A stretch of 64,000 bases of DNA from VXOI01 sp965261945. GTDB lineage: Bacteria; Chloroflexota; Dehalococcoidia; Lucifugimonadales; UBA3495. Below are positions 50,714-58,601 of this stretch, one piece after another (the stretch's first letter is position 1; every line of letters begins with the position of its first letter). The position numbers and the translations under genes were made by a program. The stretch is from the NCBI GenBank assembly GCA_965261945.1, contig CBDHEF010000002.1, positions 1,302,001-1,366,000 of the forward strand, given 5' to 3'. Below the pieces are notes generated by a model, which searched no databases, was not told the DNA's origin, and worked only from the letters and a program-made list of their open reading frames with translations.

Positions 50714-51046
50714 CTAACGTCCCTCCCACTGGTAAGCCACCACCATGTCCAGCTTCTCCGCGAGGCGGTCTTCCGCCACATCCAGGTCATACTGAATTTG
50801 TAGCCCCATCCATAACTCCGCGGAGGTGCTGAAGAAGCGTGATAATAGCAAGGCAATCTCACCAGATATAGGCTCTTGACCGTTGAGTATATCTTGAATC
50901 AAGCCCTCGCTAACTCCGATGGCTTTTGCAAGATGGTATGGAGTGAGGTTCATCGGAATCAGAAATTCTTCATTGAGGATTTCCCCCGGATGCACTGGAG
51001 GCATCACTTTGGGGCCGTATTCCTCTTCCATACTCATTTCAGTCAT
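50714..51046 (-). CDS. higA: HigA-type antitoxin (XRE family)
   Basis: A 110-residue helix-turn-helix antitoxin. VMPPVHPGEILNEEFLIPMN, then LTPYHLAKAIGVSEGLIQDI and the family's FSTSAELWMGLQIQYDLDVA, are typical of HigA/VapI. AAGGAG lies 7 bases before the ATG at 51046. It follows the toxin gene by 29 bases in the usual higBA order and would repress its own operon. Confidence 0.9.
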   Translation of the reverse strand: MTEMSMEEEYGPKVMPPVHPGEILNEEFLIPMNLTPYHLAKAIGVSEGLIQDILNGQEPISGEIALLLSRFFSTSAELWMGLQIQYDLDVAEDRLAEKLDMVVAYQWEGR

Positions 51047-51075
51047 GTGGCTACTCCTTGTTCTGAAACTGGCGG

Positions 51076-51357
51076 TTAGTGATAGTCCACTATTTCCACG
51101 TCCCGAGCGTACGCCCCGTCCCAAATGAAGCATATCTGCCACTGGTTGTTGATGCGGATGCTGTGCTGACCGCGCCTGTCTCCTGAAAGAGCTTCCAACC
51201 GGTTCCCCGGAGGCGCTTTTAGGTCATCAAGGTATCTTGCGCGGTTCAGGAGACTTAGCTTAATCCGGGCCCGGCGCTGTATGGATTCAGGAAACTTACT
51301 GACCCGCCGAAGTTGGGCCACTGCCTCTGTATCTCTGTCTCGGTAACTCCTAATCAC
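51076..51357 (-). CDS. higB: HigB/RelE-type toxin
   Basis: A 93-residue RelE-superfamily mRNA interferase of the HigB host-inhibition type: IRSYRDRDTEAVAQLR, PPGNRLEALSGDRRGQHSIR, and the C-terminal INNQWQICFIWDGAYARDVE. The start is GTG with weak ribosome-binding sequence. It cleaves mRNA on the ribosome when HigA is lost. Confidence 0.9.
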   Translation of the reverse strand: MIRSYRDRDTEAVAQLRRVSKFPESIQRRARIKLSLLNRARYLDDLKAPPGNRLEALSGDRRGQHSIRINNQWQICFIWDGAYARDVEIVDYH

Positions 51358-51402
51358 TTCCGGGTTATATCACCCGACCCGGCGGTACCGGCGTAACGTG
51401 GT

Positions 51403-51433
51403 TTGACTGAAACCCGGCCATCTGCCATACAAT
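51403..51433 (+). promoter_or_regulatory. Promoter arranged for a leaderless midA-like transcript
   Basis: TTGACT (51403-51408) and TACAAT (51428-51433) have 19-base spacing. Exactly 7 bases separate the -10 from the ATG at 51441, the same geometry as at 8031-8044. Confidence 0.5.
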
Positions 51434-51440
51434 GCTGCCC

Positions 51441-52673
51441 ATGACTGCCGAATCCGAAATACGCCGCCGCATTGCCGCGCGCGGCCCCATCACCTTCGCC
51501 GAGTTCATGGAACTTGCGCTGTATCATCCCGGCGGCGGGTATTACACCGCCGGGGAGCGGGTCGGGGCGGCGGGCGACTTCTACACCAGCCCGTCGGTGC
51601 ATCCGGCTTTCGGGGCGCTGCTGGCGGCGCAGATGTTCCAGATGTGGGACTTGCTGGGGCGGCCCGCGCCGTTCATGGTTGTGGAGCCGGGCGCGGGCAA
51701 CGGCCTGCTGTGCCGCGACATCGTCGCGGCTGCAACCGGACTGCACGAAGGGTTCGCCCGCAGCCTGCGCTACGTGTGCCTCGACCGCCGCCGCAACACG
51801 GGCTGCGAGCGCGGACTGCCGGGCGTCAACCGGCTGGCCGCAAAGGGACTGCCATTGCGCCGCATGGTGGGCTGCGTTCTTTCCAACGAACTGCTGGACG
51901 CGATGCCGGTGCATCAGGTAACGGTCGAGCGGGGACGGCTGCGAGAAATCTACGTGGCGCTGGACGGCTCAGATTTGGTAATGCAAACCGGCGAGCCCTC
52001 CAATCCGCTGCTGGCCCGCCGGCTGGACGGTCTGGGCGTGGAGTTGGCCGAAGGGCAGACCACCGAGGTAAACCTTGCCGTGGATGGCTGGGCCCGGGAA
52101 GCGGCGGAATCGCTGGAGCGCGGTTTTTTGCTCACCATAGACTACGGACGGCCTGCCGAAGAGCTGTATTCGTCTACCGACCGTTTTCGGGGAACGCTGA
52201 CCACTTTCTACCGCCACCTCCAGACTGACCGCCCCCTGGAGCGAATCGGGCAACAGGATATGTCCGCTCAGGTGGATTTCACGGCGTTGGCAAGGGCCGG
52301 GCAGGATGCCGGTCTGGACTTCCTGGGATTTGCCAGCCAGGGGGCCTTTCTGCATAACCTGGGGCTGGGAAGGTTGCAGCAGCGCCGTCCCGTCGGGCCT
52401 CCAGGTCAGGCGCAGTCCGGGCAGGTGGGTATGCGGGAACTGGCCAAGCCCGGCGGCCTGGGCGGCTTCAAGGTCATGGCCCAAGGGAAGAACGCGGGAA
52501 AACCTGAGCTTTGGGGCTTCCACCCTTCCGAACAGGTGGCGGAAATGGCCGGGCGAATGCCCCTGCCGTTGCCCACTCCCGAGCACCTGGGCCTGCTGAA
52601 GGGCCGCTACCCGGCGGCGGCGGTCGAGTTCGAGATGGAGTGGGATGCGTTGTGGCCCGACCCGCCGCAGTAG
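51441..52673 (+). CDS. MidA/NDUFAF7-type SAM-dependent methyltransferase
   Basis: About 410 residues, homologous to the family whose mitochondrial member methylates an arginine of a complex I subunit. It shows ITFAEFMELALYHPGGGYYT, then SPSVHPAFGALLAAQMFQMW, VVEPGAGNGLLCRDI (SAM site), VLSNELLDAMPVHQV, and LLTIDYGRPAEELYS. The ATG at 51441 is chosen because the -10 box overlaps the ATG at 51432. A bacterial role, possibly on NADH dehydrogenase, is inferred from the family only. Confidence 0.88.
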   Translation: MTAESEIRRRIAARGPITFAEFMELALYHPGGGYYTAGERVGAAGDFYTSPSVHPAFGALLAAQMFQMWDLLGRPAPFMVVEPGAGNGLLCRDIVAAATGLHEGFARSLRYVCLDRRRNTGCERGLPGVNRLAAKGLPLRRMVGCVLSNELLDAMPVHQVTVERGRLREIYVALDGSDLVMQTGEPSNPLLARRLDGLGVELAEGQTTEVNLAVDGWAREAAESLERGFLLTIDYGRPAEELYSSTDRFRGTLTTFYRHLQTDRPLERIGQQDMSAQVDFTALARAGQDAGLDFLGFASQGAFLHNLGLGRLQQRRPVGPPGQAQSGQVGMRELAKPGGLGGFKVMAQGKNAGKPELWGFHPSEQVAEMAGRMPLPLPTPEHLGLLKGRYPAAAVEFEMEWDALWPDPPQ

Positions 52674-52727
52674 CCGGCTGATATGAGACTCCCTCACCCT
52701 TCAACCCATAATAGAAAGGGATCTCTG

Positions 52728-53303
52728 TTATCCCGACGGTTCGGCCAGGCCGATTCGCAACGAAACCGGCTTCATGCTCTCGACTACAAAGGCGATATGC
52801 TCGTCCAGGTCCACGCCCAGCTCGTCGGCGCCTTTCAGGATGTCGTCGCGGTTCACGTCCTTGGCGAAAGCCTTGTCCCTCATCTTGCGGCGCACGGAGC
52901 GGGGAGTGACTTCTTCCAGGCTCTTGGTGGGGCGCACCAGGGCCACGGCGCGGACGAAGCCCGACAGCTCGTCCACTGCGAACAAGGTATGCTCCATTGG
53001 AGACTCGCGGGGGATGCCGGTATGCTCGCCATGAGTCAGCACGGCGCGGATTATGTCTTCCGGATAACCTGCTTCCCGGAGAATCTCCGCTCCGTAGGTG
53101 GGATGGCTCTCCGGCGTCGGGCAGATCTCCCAGTCGAAATCGTGGAGCAGCCCGGCGATGGCCCAGCGCTCCTCGTCATCAGCGAACTTGCGGGCATAGC
53201 CCCGCATGGACGCCTCCACGGTCAGCAGGTGCTTCATCAGCACATCGGTCTGTACGTGGCGGCTCAGGAACTCCAGCGTAGTGTCTCTATTCATCATGTC
53301 CAT
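52728..53303 (-). CDS. HD-domain phosphohydrolase-like protein
   Basis: A 191-residue protein. The HD motif is AIAGLLHDFDWEIC, with upstream H in LMKHLLTVEASM and downstream H in VLTHGEHTG, matching the usual metal-ligand order. This is the YedJ/HDIG-like small-hydrolase type. GAGGAA lies 7 bases before the ATG at 53303, which overlaps the trmI 3' end by 17 bases, so the two are coupled. The substrate is probably a nucleotide or phosphate ester and is unknown. Confidence 0.86.
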   Translation of the reverse strand: MDMMNRDTTLEFLSRHVQTDVLMKHLLTVEASMRGYARKFADDEERWAIAGLLHDFDWEICPTPESHPTYGAEILREAGYPEDIIRAVLTHGEHTGIPRESPMEHTLFAVDELSGFVRAVALVRPTKSLEEVTPRSVRRKMRDKAFAKDVNRDDILKGADELGVDLDEHIAFVVESMKPVSLRIGLAEPSG

Positions 53304-54243
53304 CGGGCTGTTCCTCCGGGCTGTTTTCCGGGTTGTCGTCAGCACTGCCAGCGTCCGCGGGAGGCCGCTGCCCCGGCCGCGGCACACAACGGACTGCGGT
53401 GGTGAGGAAGCCGCTGTGGGCCACCATCCGGTGGTCGGGTCGAACGCTGCGCTCGGTAACGTGCCAGGTCCGCAGCAACGTTTCCATGGACTCGATGAGC
53501 TGATAGCGGCCGTCTTTCTCCAGCGCCCCCACCAGGCGGTGTACCTGTAGGATGGTGGGCAGGAAGCTGAGCATCACCCCACCCATCACCAGGGAGTCGG
53601 CGATTCCGTTGACCGCCTGCCACGGTTCGGGCACGTCCAGCACCACGCGGTCAACGTCGCGCTCCTCGATGCCGTCATATATGCTGCCTATCTTGACTTC
53701 CAGGTTGTCGGGTTCCGGGATGATGCGGCGGATGTTTCGCATAGCCTTGGGCAACACCGATTCATCAATTTCGTAGGTGATAACCCGGCCCTCGCCGCCT
53801 ACGGCCCGGAGCAAAGCAGCGGTGAGAGCCCCCGAACCCAGCCCACCCTCGATGACCGTCGCGCCGGGGAATATGTCTGCGAAGCTGACGATATTGCCCA
53901 AGTCTTTGGGATAGATAATCTGGGGGCCGCGAGGCATCTGCCGCACATAGTCGCCCAGCGTGGGGCGCACGGCCAGCAGCGTATGCCCCCGGTCGGTGCG
54001 AAACCAGCCGCCGACACTGCCACCGATGACCAGGTCGTGGCGCAGCCGCCCCAGGTGGCTGTGAAAGGTCTCCGATTCGTCCAGCGTTACCATGTAACGA
54101 CGGGACTTACGGTCCAGCAACAGGGCCAGCTCGCCGGGCCGGAAAAGATTGGGGTCGTATTCGCCTGTTTTTACTGTTCCCTCTCCCGGTGGGAGAGCGT
54201 CAGGGTGCGGGTGTACTTCGGGTGGCGCTTTTGATTCGTCCAA
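53287..54243 (-). CDS. trmI: tRNA (adenine-N1)-methyltransferase, TrmI type
   Basis: A 318-residue tRNA m1A58 methyltransferase. The N-terminal FxxGE..L.D strand reads FRPGELALLLDRKSRRYMVT. The TrmI core is GPQIIYPKDLGNIVSFADIF, VIEGGLGSGALTAALL (SAM site), and DRVVLDVPEPWQ. Only a TTG at 54241-54243 can initiate this frame, because the cupin stop lies 10 bases upstream and no start exists between the TTG and FRPGEL. The first 24 residues (VHPHPDALPPGEGT within them) are therefore translated from an in-frame copy of the dispersed repeat. The C-terminal tail is acidic and disordered. Confidence 0.9.
   Translation of the reverse strand: MDESKAPPEVHPHPDALPPGEGTVKTGEYDPNLFRPGELALLLDRKSRRYMVTLDESETFHSHLGRLRHDLVIGGSVGGWFRTDRGHTLLAVRPTLGDYVRQMPRGPQIIYPKDLGNIVSFADIFPGATVIEGGLGSGALTAALLRAVGGEGRVITYEIDESVLPKAMRNIRRIIPEPDNLEVKIGSIYDGIEERDVDRVVLDVPEPWQAVNGIADSLVMGGVMLSFLPTILQVHRLVGALEKDGRYQLIESMETLLRTWHVTERSVRPDHRMVAHSGFLTTAVRCVPRPGQRPPADAGSADDNPENSPEEQPDGHDE
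54174..54222. repeat. Dispersed palindromic repeat inside trmI coding sequence
   Basis: tgttccctctcccggtggga, then gagcgtcagggtgcgggtg, is a well-conserved copy of the window-wide family. It lies in frame within the 5' end of trmI. Confidence 0.85.
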
Positions 54244-54252
54244 GACACTTGC

Positions 54253-54666
54253 CTAGTCGCCGGATGTGGCCGGCTGTTTGCTTTCGTCATAAGCTGAGGG
54301 GCGGTTGCCTTCCAGGTAGGTGGTGTTGTGGGCAGCGTAGGGGTCCATGTCGGGGAAGACCACCAGCAGGTCGGCGTTCTCTTCCCCCACTACGGTGAAA
54401 GCGTGCTCCACGCCCGGCGGGATTACCAGCGTGTGGTCCTTCTCAACCCGGTGCGTTTCTCCGTCTATGCGGACTTCCAGCGTGCCGGACATTATGACGA
54501 TAAGCTCGTCTATGGCGTGGGTGTGCAGCGGAGCTCCGGTTCCGGGCTCGGCATAATTGAGGCTGAGGGAGGTGGAAACGCCATGTTCGTGGGTGGTGAT
54601 GTCCCATTTGCGGTAACCGGGCCGCCAGGGAACTTCCGGGGCCTGGCGATGGTCTATGATGGGCAT
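54253..54666 (-). CDS. Cupin-domain protein
   Basis: A 137-residue single-domain cupin. Metal-binding motif 1 reads GAPLHTHAIDELIVIMSG with two His and a Glu, and motif 2 reads PPGVEHAFTV with the final His. These form a mononuclear metal site in a small beta barrel. The last residues (SKQPATSGD) are disordered. It is encoded directly upstream of trmI, 9 bases from its TTG. Its chemistry (dioxygenase, isomerase or binding protein) is open. Confidence 0.88.
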   Translation of the reverse strand: MPIIDHRQAPEVPWRPGYRKWDITTHEHGVSTSLSLNYAEPGTGAPLHTHAIDELIVIMSGTLEVRIDGETHRVEKDHTLVIPPGVEHAFTVVGEENADLLVVFPDMDPYAAHNTTYLEGNRPSAYDESKQPATSGD

Positions 54667-54820
54667 ATCGCTTCCTCGCCGCCGGAGATGTGTGGCCGCA
54701 GGCGGCCCCGGGCGGTCTGCCTATTGTACGCCATTTCACCAACCCACAGCATGATGATTGCGCCCGCCGCCCCGGTTGGGCTACAGTTTGTATGAATAAC
54801 CACATCAGGAATGTAGGTCT

Positions 54821-55222
54821 ATGCAGCGACGCCGGTTCACCCTCCAACAAGCAAATTACCTGATTCCCTGGCTGGAGCGCACCTTTCAGCGCCTGAATTC
54901 GTCAATGGAACGCCTGGAGGAGTTGCGGGAACGGCTGACCGGAATTCAGCGGGAGCAACAGAGGCTAAACGGCACCTTCGAGAGGTACAACGAAATCAAC
55001 AGTGTGCAGGCTGAACTGGACGCGATGGACAAGGAACTCCAGGAAATCGTGGACGTTATAACGGCCGAGGGAATCCTGATCCGCGACATCCCCAAGGGCC
55101 TGGTGGACTTCCCCCACCTGCGCGACGGGCGGGAAGTCTACCTCTGCTGGACCAGCGGCGAGGATAGCATCGAATTCTGGCACGAGACCGACCGGGGCTT
55201 CGCCCACCGCCAGCCGCTCTAG
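54821..55222 (+). CDS. DUF2203 family protein
   Basis: A 133-residue protein matching DUF2203. It has a helical N-terminal half (FTLQQANYLIPWLERTFQRL, LQEIVDVITAEGILIRD) and the conserved C-terminal VDFPHLRDGREVYLCWTSGE followed by IEFWHETDRGFAHRQPL. The family is common in Chloroflexota, Actinobacteria and Firmicutes and has no assigned function. Confidence 0.9.
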   Translation: MQRRRFTLQQANYLIPWLERTFQRLNSSMERLEELRERLTGIQREQQRLNGTFERYNEINSVQAELDAMDKELQEIVDVITAEGILIRDIPKGLVDFPHLRDGREVYLCWTSGEDSIEFWHETDRGFAHRQPL

Positions 55223-55420
55223 CCCGGCGATTTCGGGCAGCACTCCAAGCAACAGCGCCGGGGGGCGAGGTTTTTCAGTTGTTCCCTCTCCCCTCCTGAA
55301 TTTCCTCTCCCTCTGGGAGGGGGAGAATTACTGATGCGTGAATGAATATCCAAGGGCCTATCCAGATACGAAATTGCCTTCAACTGCGTAAGTCCTATTA
55401 GAATGCATTTGCCCTGAGCG
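55223..55420. other. Intergenic region with dispersed repeat
   Basis: It contains two merged copies of the dispersed repeat at 55279-55332 (gttccctctcccctcctgaa, ctctccctctgggagggggag). The remaining sequence is unremarkable. Confidence 0.6.
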
Positions 55421-55740
55421 CGGGGCCAGGTTTTTGTATTCCCTCTTTGTATTCCCTCTTTGTATTCCCTCTTTGTATTCCCTCGTCGTTTGGCCGCTCG
55501 TCCCTCTCACTCCCAAACTCTCGTCAAACGTGGTGCGCGCCAGCGCATCACGGGGCCGCTGTCGCGTTCCTGTGTGCCCACCGGGGCGGCTAAAAATCAG
55601 TTTTCCCTCTCATTTCCGCCCATTTTTGCTCATTTTTGCTCATTGGGCCGGGTGTACGGCAGACCTTTGCGCCTGTTCTTCCTCAAGTATTTCAACGGGC
55701 AGTATTTCAACGGGCCCTGTTGGACAGCTCGGGGCCAGGT
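55421..55740. repeat. 320-bp segment bounded by 11-bp direct repeats and packed with tandem duplications
   Basis: CGGGGCCAGGT begins (55421-55431) and ends (55730-55740) the segment. Inside are four tandem copies of TTGTATTCCCTCT (55434-55485, last base G), two of CATTTTTGCT (55621-55640) and two of AGTATTTCAACGGGC (55686-55715). An open frame exists (55460-55765), but its content changes with the repeats and has no family. There is no transposase inside. It resembles a non-autonomous mobile element or a repeat-mediated remnant. Confidence 0.65.
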
Positions 55741-55993
55741 CAGAACAGGGTCAGGAGCAGCGTAGTTCGTGAGTCCTTGCAGATGCTAGGATAGGGAGGC
55801 GTTACCAGAGTAGGCAAGCAGCGAATGTCAGCAAATGGGGCATTTAACTTAGAGCTTATCCTAAAAACGGGTAACACCCGCACGGAAAAAGGGTTATAAA
55901 GAAAAGGCCCCGGCCGGATGCCGAGGGCTCATACGCGAAAGGGGCCACGCTTACGAGCCGCCTTCTCCGGTGTCCCCGACCGGGCCGGCTCCG
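55741..55993. other. Intergenic region
   Basis: About 250 bases, with A-rich stretches (gaaaaagggttataaagaaa). The sequence ggccccggccggatgccgagggctc, given here in parts (ggccccggccgg, gccgagggctc), could form imperfect stems near the 3' end of the leftward gene. No coding frame is evident. Confidence 0.4.
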
Positions 55994-56896
55994 TCACCGA
56001 ACCCGCGTTATTCGAAGTACGAAGTTTTCGACATCAGGCGCGATAGTGTGCGCTGCGTCTACGACGGTGGCGAGTACCCACCCCGCAGCGGTGGCCGACC
56101 ACTCCGGCATCCTGACCGACAGGCCAATTTCCGAAGGCTCGAAGGCGACCGATTGTATGATGGAACTGCCGGGCACTCTAACTCGGTGCTCGTCCGGTAA
56201 GTCCGGCGCTAGGTCGAACTCGAACGGCTCGTTACCCCTGCGCCCAACTCTGGACCTAAGCTCTGAGGTCGGGTGGTCGCCAAGAAATCCACGGTCGAAG
56301 GCGACCAGCGCATCCACAGCTATCGCATCCGGCGCGGGGACATGGAACCAGCCAATCCCGGAGACCAGATGCTCCCGGCTCCGTTGGCTGGGCTGGAGGT
56401 TGGCGTGGTGGCAGGTTAGCTGGTAACCAGAGACGTCGGTGGCACCTATGCGGCGCACGGCATCGTCCAGGCATTGCACGAACGGGGGGAGAGCTACGGG
56501 GAGGGCTACCGTGAACTCGCCGTAGCCCGGTGGCATCCAGGTTGCGGCCCAGCCCGCGCCGGTTCCTGGCCGAGGCACCAGTGGTTGCCTGCTCAGGTCT
56601 ATCGGGTTTACCACTCCGACGTACGCCCAACCAATCAGGGACGGGTCATCCTCGCCGTCGAAAAGGCCCGCCTCAAACACATTCCAGAGCGGTTGCGGGA
56701 GGGTGGCGTCACGAGGGCTGGCCACCCCCCAACCCATAACATTGGCGCGCGCCTCGAAGGCGCGGAGGAGGGTGCCTACCTCCTCCACGCCCGTGGATGA
56801 GTCCATCCATTCGCGCCGCTCCCGTTCCCTCTCGGACTCAATCAAGTCCGTGGAGGGGAGATGCCCGAATGCCTTAAGGATGAGTATTGGCGTCAT
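55994..56896 (-). CDS. Hypothetical protein, about 300 residues
   Basis: The predicted protein has mixed composition with several Trp and Pro-rich loops (LIGWAYVGVVNPIDLSRQPL, GAGWAATWMPPGYGEFTVAL). A Cys/His-containing stretch (YQLTCHHANLQPSQ) lies in the middle. No signal peptide or membrane helix is present. ATG 56896 gives the cleanest start; a further upstream frame would overlap the small gene at 56937. It is the last of three leftward genes at 55994-57475. I do not recognise the family. Confidence 0.6.
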   Translation of the reverse strand: MTPILILKAFGHLPSTDLIESERERERREWMDSSTGVEEVGTLLRAFEARANVMGWGVASPRDATLPQPLWNVFEAGLFDGEDDPSLIGWAYVGVVNPIDLSRQPLVPRPGTGAGWAATWMPPGYGEFTVALPVALPPFVQCLDDAVRRIGATDVSGYQLTCHHANLQPSQRSREHLVSGIGWFHVPAPDAIAVDALVAFDRGFLGDHPTSELRSRVGRRGNEPFEFDLAPDLPDEHRVRVPGSSIIQSVAFEPSEIGLSVRMPEWSATAAGWVLATVVDAAHTIAPDVENFVLRITRVR

Positions 56897-56936
56897 GTCG
56901 GATGTGCCCTCCGTTGGATGCTCCGCAGATTCCCTG

Positions 56937-57122
56937 CTAGTCGTCGATGGGTCGGCAATCGACATTGGCGACGACCTCATAAACGTCGGGCCAGTCCGAC
57001 ACGCCAACGAGGTCAACATCGACCACGTTCAGATACATGGTCGTCGTGTTGGTGTCACACAATTCCCTCGCGTTCGCCCTTCCACCTCCCTTGTTCTTGG
57101 CCTTGATGGGCAATATAGTCAT
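56937..57122 (-). CDS. Small hypothetical protein, about 61 residues
   Basis: The start ATG overlaps the TGA of the membrane-protein gene upstream (ATGA), suggesting coupling. The sequence is basic at first (MTILPIKAKNKGGGRANARE) and acidic later (YLNVVDVDLVGVSDWPDVYE). It has no helix typical of membranes. Unknown function. The length and coupling are the only support. Confidence 0.4.
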   Translation of the reverse strand: MTILPIKAKNKGGGRANARELCDTNTTTMYLNVVDVDLVGVSDWPDVYEVVANVDCRPIDD

Positions 57123-57475
57123 CTGGGCGATCCAGGTAATTCTCTATGAGCGAAATACCTGTGAAGAATCTTCCAAACCGTCCCGGTGGCCACAAATGCT
57201 ATGGGAGGAACATAAAGCAGCCAGACCGCTCCAAACACTGTCGGAGCCGCCGCGAGCACAAGGATGAGATTAGCTCCGACCAGCACACGAATTCGGCTTG
57301 AATAGATAAGAGTAATTGTCCCTCCGAGCACCCCCAGACCCAGCGTGAACGCATTAAGCAGATTTATGGAAGCCGCCGGTCGGTATACCAGCCAAACGAG
57401 GAGAGTGATGCTTACTGAAATGGCTAGTGTGCCGCCTAGCAGGACTAGCCATTCTCCAATTTCTTCCTTGTCCAT
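57119..57475 (-). CDS. Small membrane protein, about 118 residues
   Basis: Four hydrophobic helices are visible (about 8-26 LVLLGGTLAISVSITLLVWL, then about 38-56, 62-80 and 84-103), with short polar ends. ATG 57475 was chosen because the first helix follows directly. The Shine-Dalgarno is weak. It heads a three-gene leftward group of unknown genes. I do not recognise the family. Confidence 0.55.
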   Translation of the reverse strand: MDKEEIGEWLVLLGGTLAISVSITLLVWLVYRPAASINLLNAFTLGLGVLGGTITLIYSSRIRVLVGANLILVLAAAPTVFGAVWLLYVPPIAFVATGTVWKILHRYFAHRELPGSPR

Positions 57476-57543
57476 GGTTAGTCGATGACATCGCCGTAGC
57501 AGAATCCTTCCCATAATGGAGGTAGATCTCCCTCAATCAAAGA

Positions 57544-58271
57544 TCACCGGTACGAGTATCCGTTCGACGTGCCATACCACTGCGCATACTGAGTGTATTC
57601 GATGGACAAAGAGTGACTGAACTCACCCGTGACTTCAATCCAGACGTAATCCGGTCCGTGCGGATAGTAGCTTGAGAAACAGTCCTCTATCGTCCGTCCA
57701 GAAAGGAAACGAAGAAGTCCAGCATCGAGTGTGAGGATCATGACCGCCTCCTACGGTGTCTCCATAGTCCTCATACCCCATCTCTGCGTATACCTGTGTA
57801 GCGGGAAGATCAAACTGTTCGCCGATGAAGTATTTCACCCATCCCGTTTTGGTTTCTACAGAACCCGCTGCATTGGCATCACGCGAACTCTGGTCAGGGG
57901 TAGTAGTGCCCGAGGGCGTGGGAGATTAGGACTGTCCACCTTCAGCCGGTCCGGCTTCACCTTCTTGTACCGGCCGAATTTCTTGTACGACGGCCCGACA
58001 CTCATCATCGAAAGCCCAAATGATGACTGACCCAGCGCTTCCGTTTGGAACTCGCGCACCTACCGTGATCGGTGAATCGACAACACACTTCGAGTCTCGA
58101 AGTGTCGCCTGTCCAAGGACGGATCCTTCGGAAATAGCAGTTTCCTCTCCGTCAGTCTTGCCAAAGACCTCGCCTCCGTCGTCCGGAGGCCCTTCGGCGA
58201 ATGTTACTCCAGAGAACAGGAGCAGGACCGACATGACCATAATCACCAGAAATGTGAGTTTCGTTTTCTAT
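57544..58271 (-). pseudogene. Secreted protein pseudogene with start, stop and frame lesions
   Basis: Reading leftward, AAGGAGG (58285-58279) sits 7 bases before ATAG AAA ACG. Removing one A restores ATG AAA ACG and a classic signal peptide (KTKLTFLVIMVMSVLLLFSG, cleavage near TFA-EG). That frame continues through a Cys-containing domain and is cut by TAA at 57926-57928. It then resumes in the same frame with a Ser/Thr/Pro linker (SPTPSGTTTPDQSS) and WVKYFIGEQFDLPATQVYAE. A shift near 57740 leads into another frame encoding LSGRTIEDCFSSYYPHGPDY and a C-terminus ending at 57544. The 3' frame also has its own GGAGG and ATG at 57741, so it could be a separate small gene. Confidence 0.55.
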
Positions 58272-58287
58272 TGAGGCGCCTCCTTCC

Positions 58288-58601
58288 GTTTGGGTTAAAT
58301 CCAGTATCGCAAAATGAAATAGTTAGTGTCAATATTGTGAATATAATCACACCATTGTTCCTGCTAATCCAGGCGCGTCCTCCAACGAATCGGCGCAATT
58401 TGCGCCGGCGTCGTTTCATAAGGGCGGGAGGCGCTATGCTTTACGAGTATCTGATACCCTCTGGCCGGCCAGCCGCCCGATTGCCGCTCGCCCTGTTTTT
58501 GCGAATCTGCGATGGATTTCGGACACGTTATTTCGTATACTGCTGCAAAAGGGCGCACTCCCCCCTAAGTACAAGAAAAATCAGTTGCGGGAGGCATTGC
58601 T
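58288..58601. other. Divergent region between the pseudogene and the beta-propeller gene
   Basis: AT-rich around 58290-58380 (aaatagttagtgtcaatatt). gcgggaggcattgct supplies the Shine-Dalgarno for the next gene. No clear promoter hexamer pair was found. Confidence 0.4.

Noticed and set aside
55434..55485. Possible CRISPR array
   Set aside because: Units are directly adjacent 13-mers without spacers, and no cas gene is present.
55460..55765. Protein-coding gene in the repeat-packed segment
   Set aside because: The frame is created by tandem repeats, lacks a ribosome-binding site and has no recognisable family.
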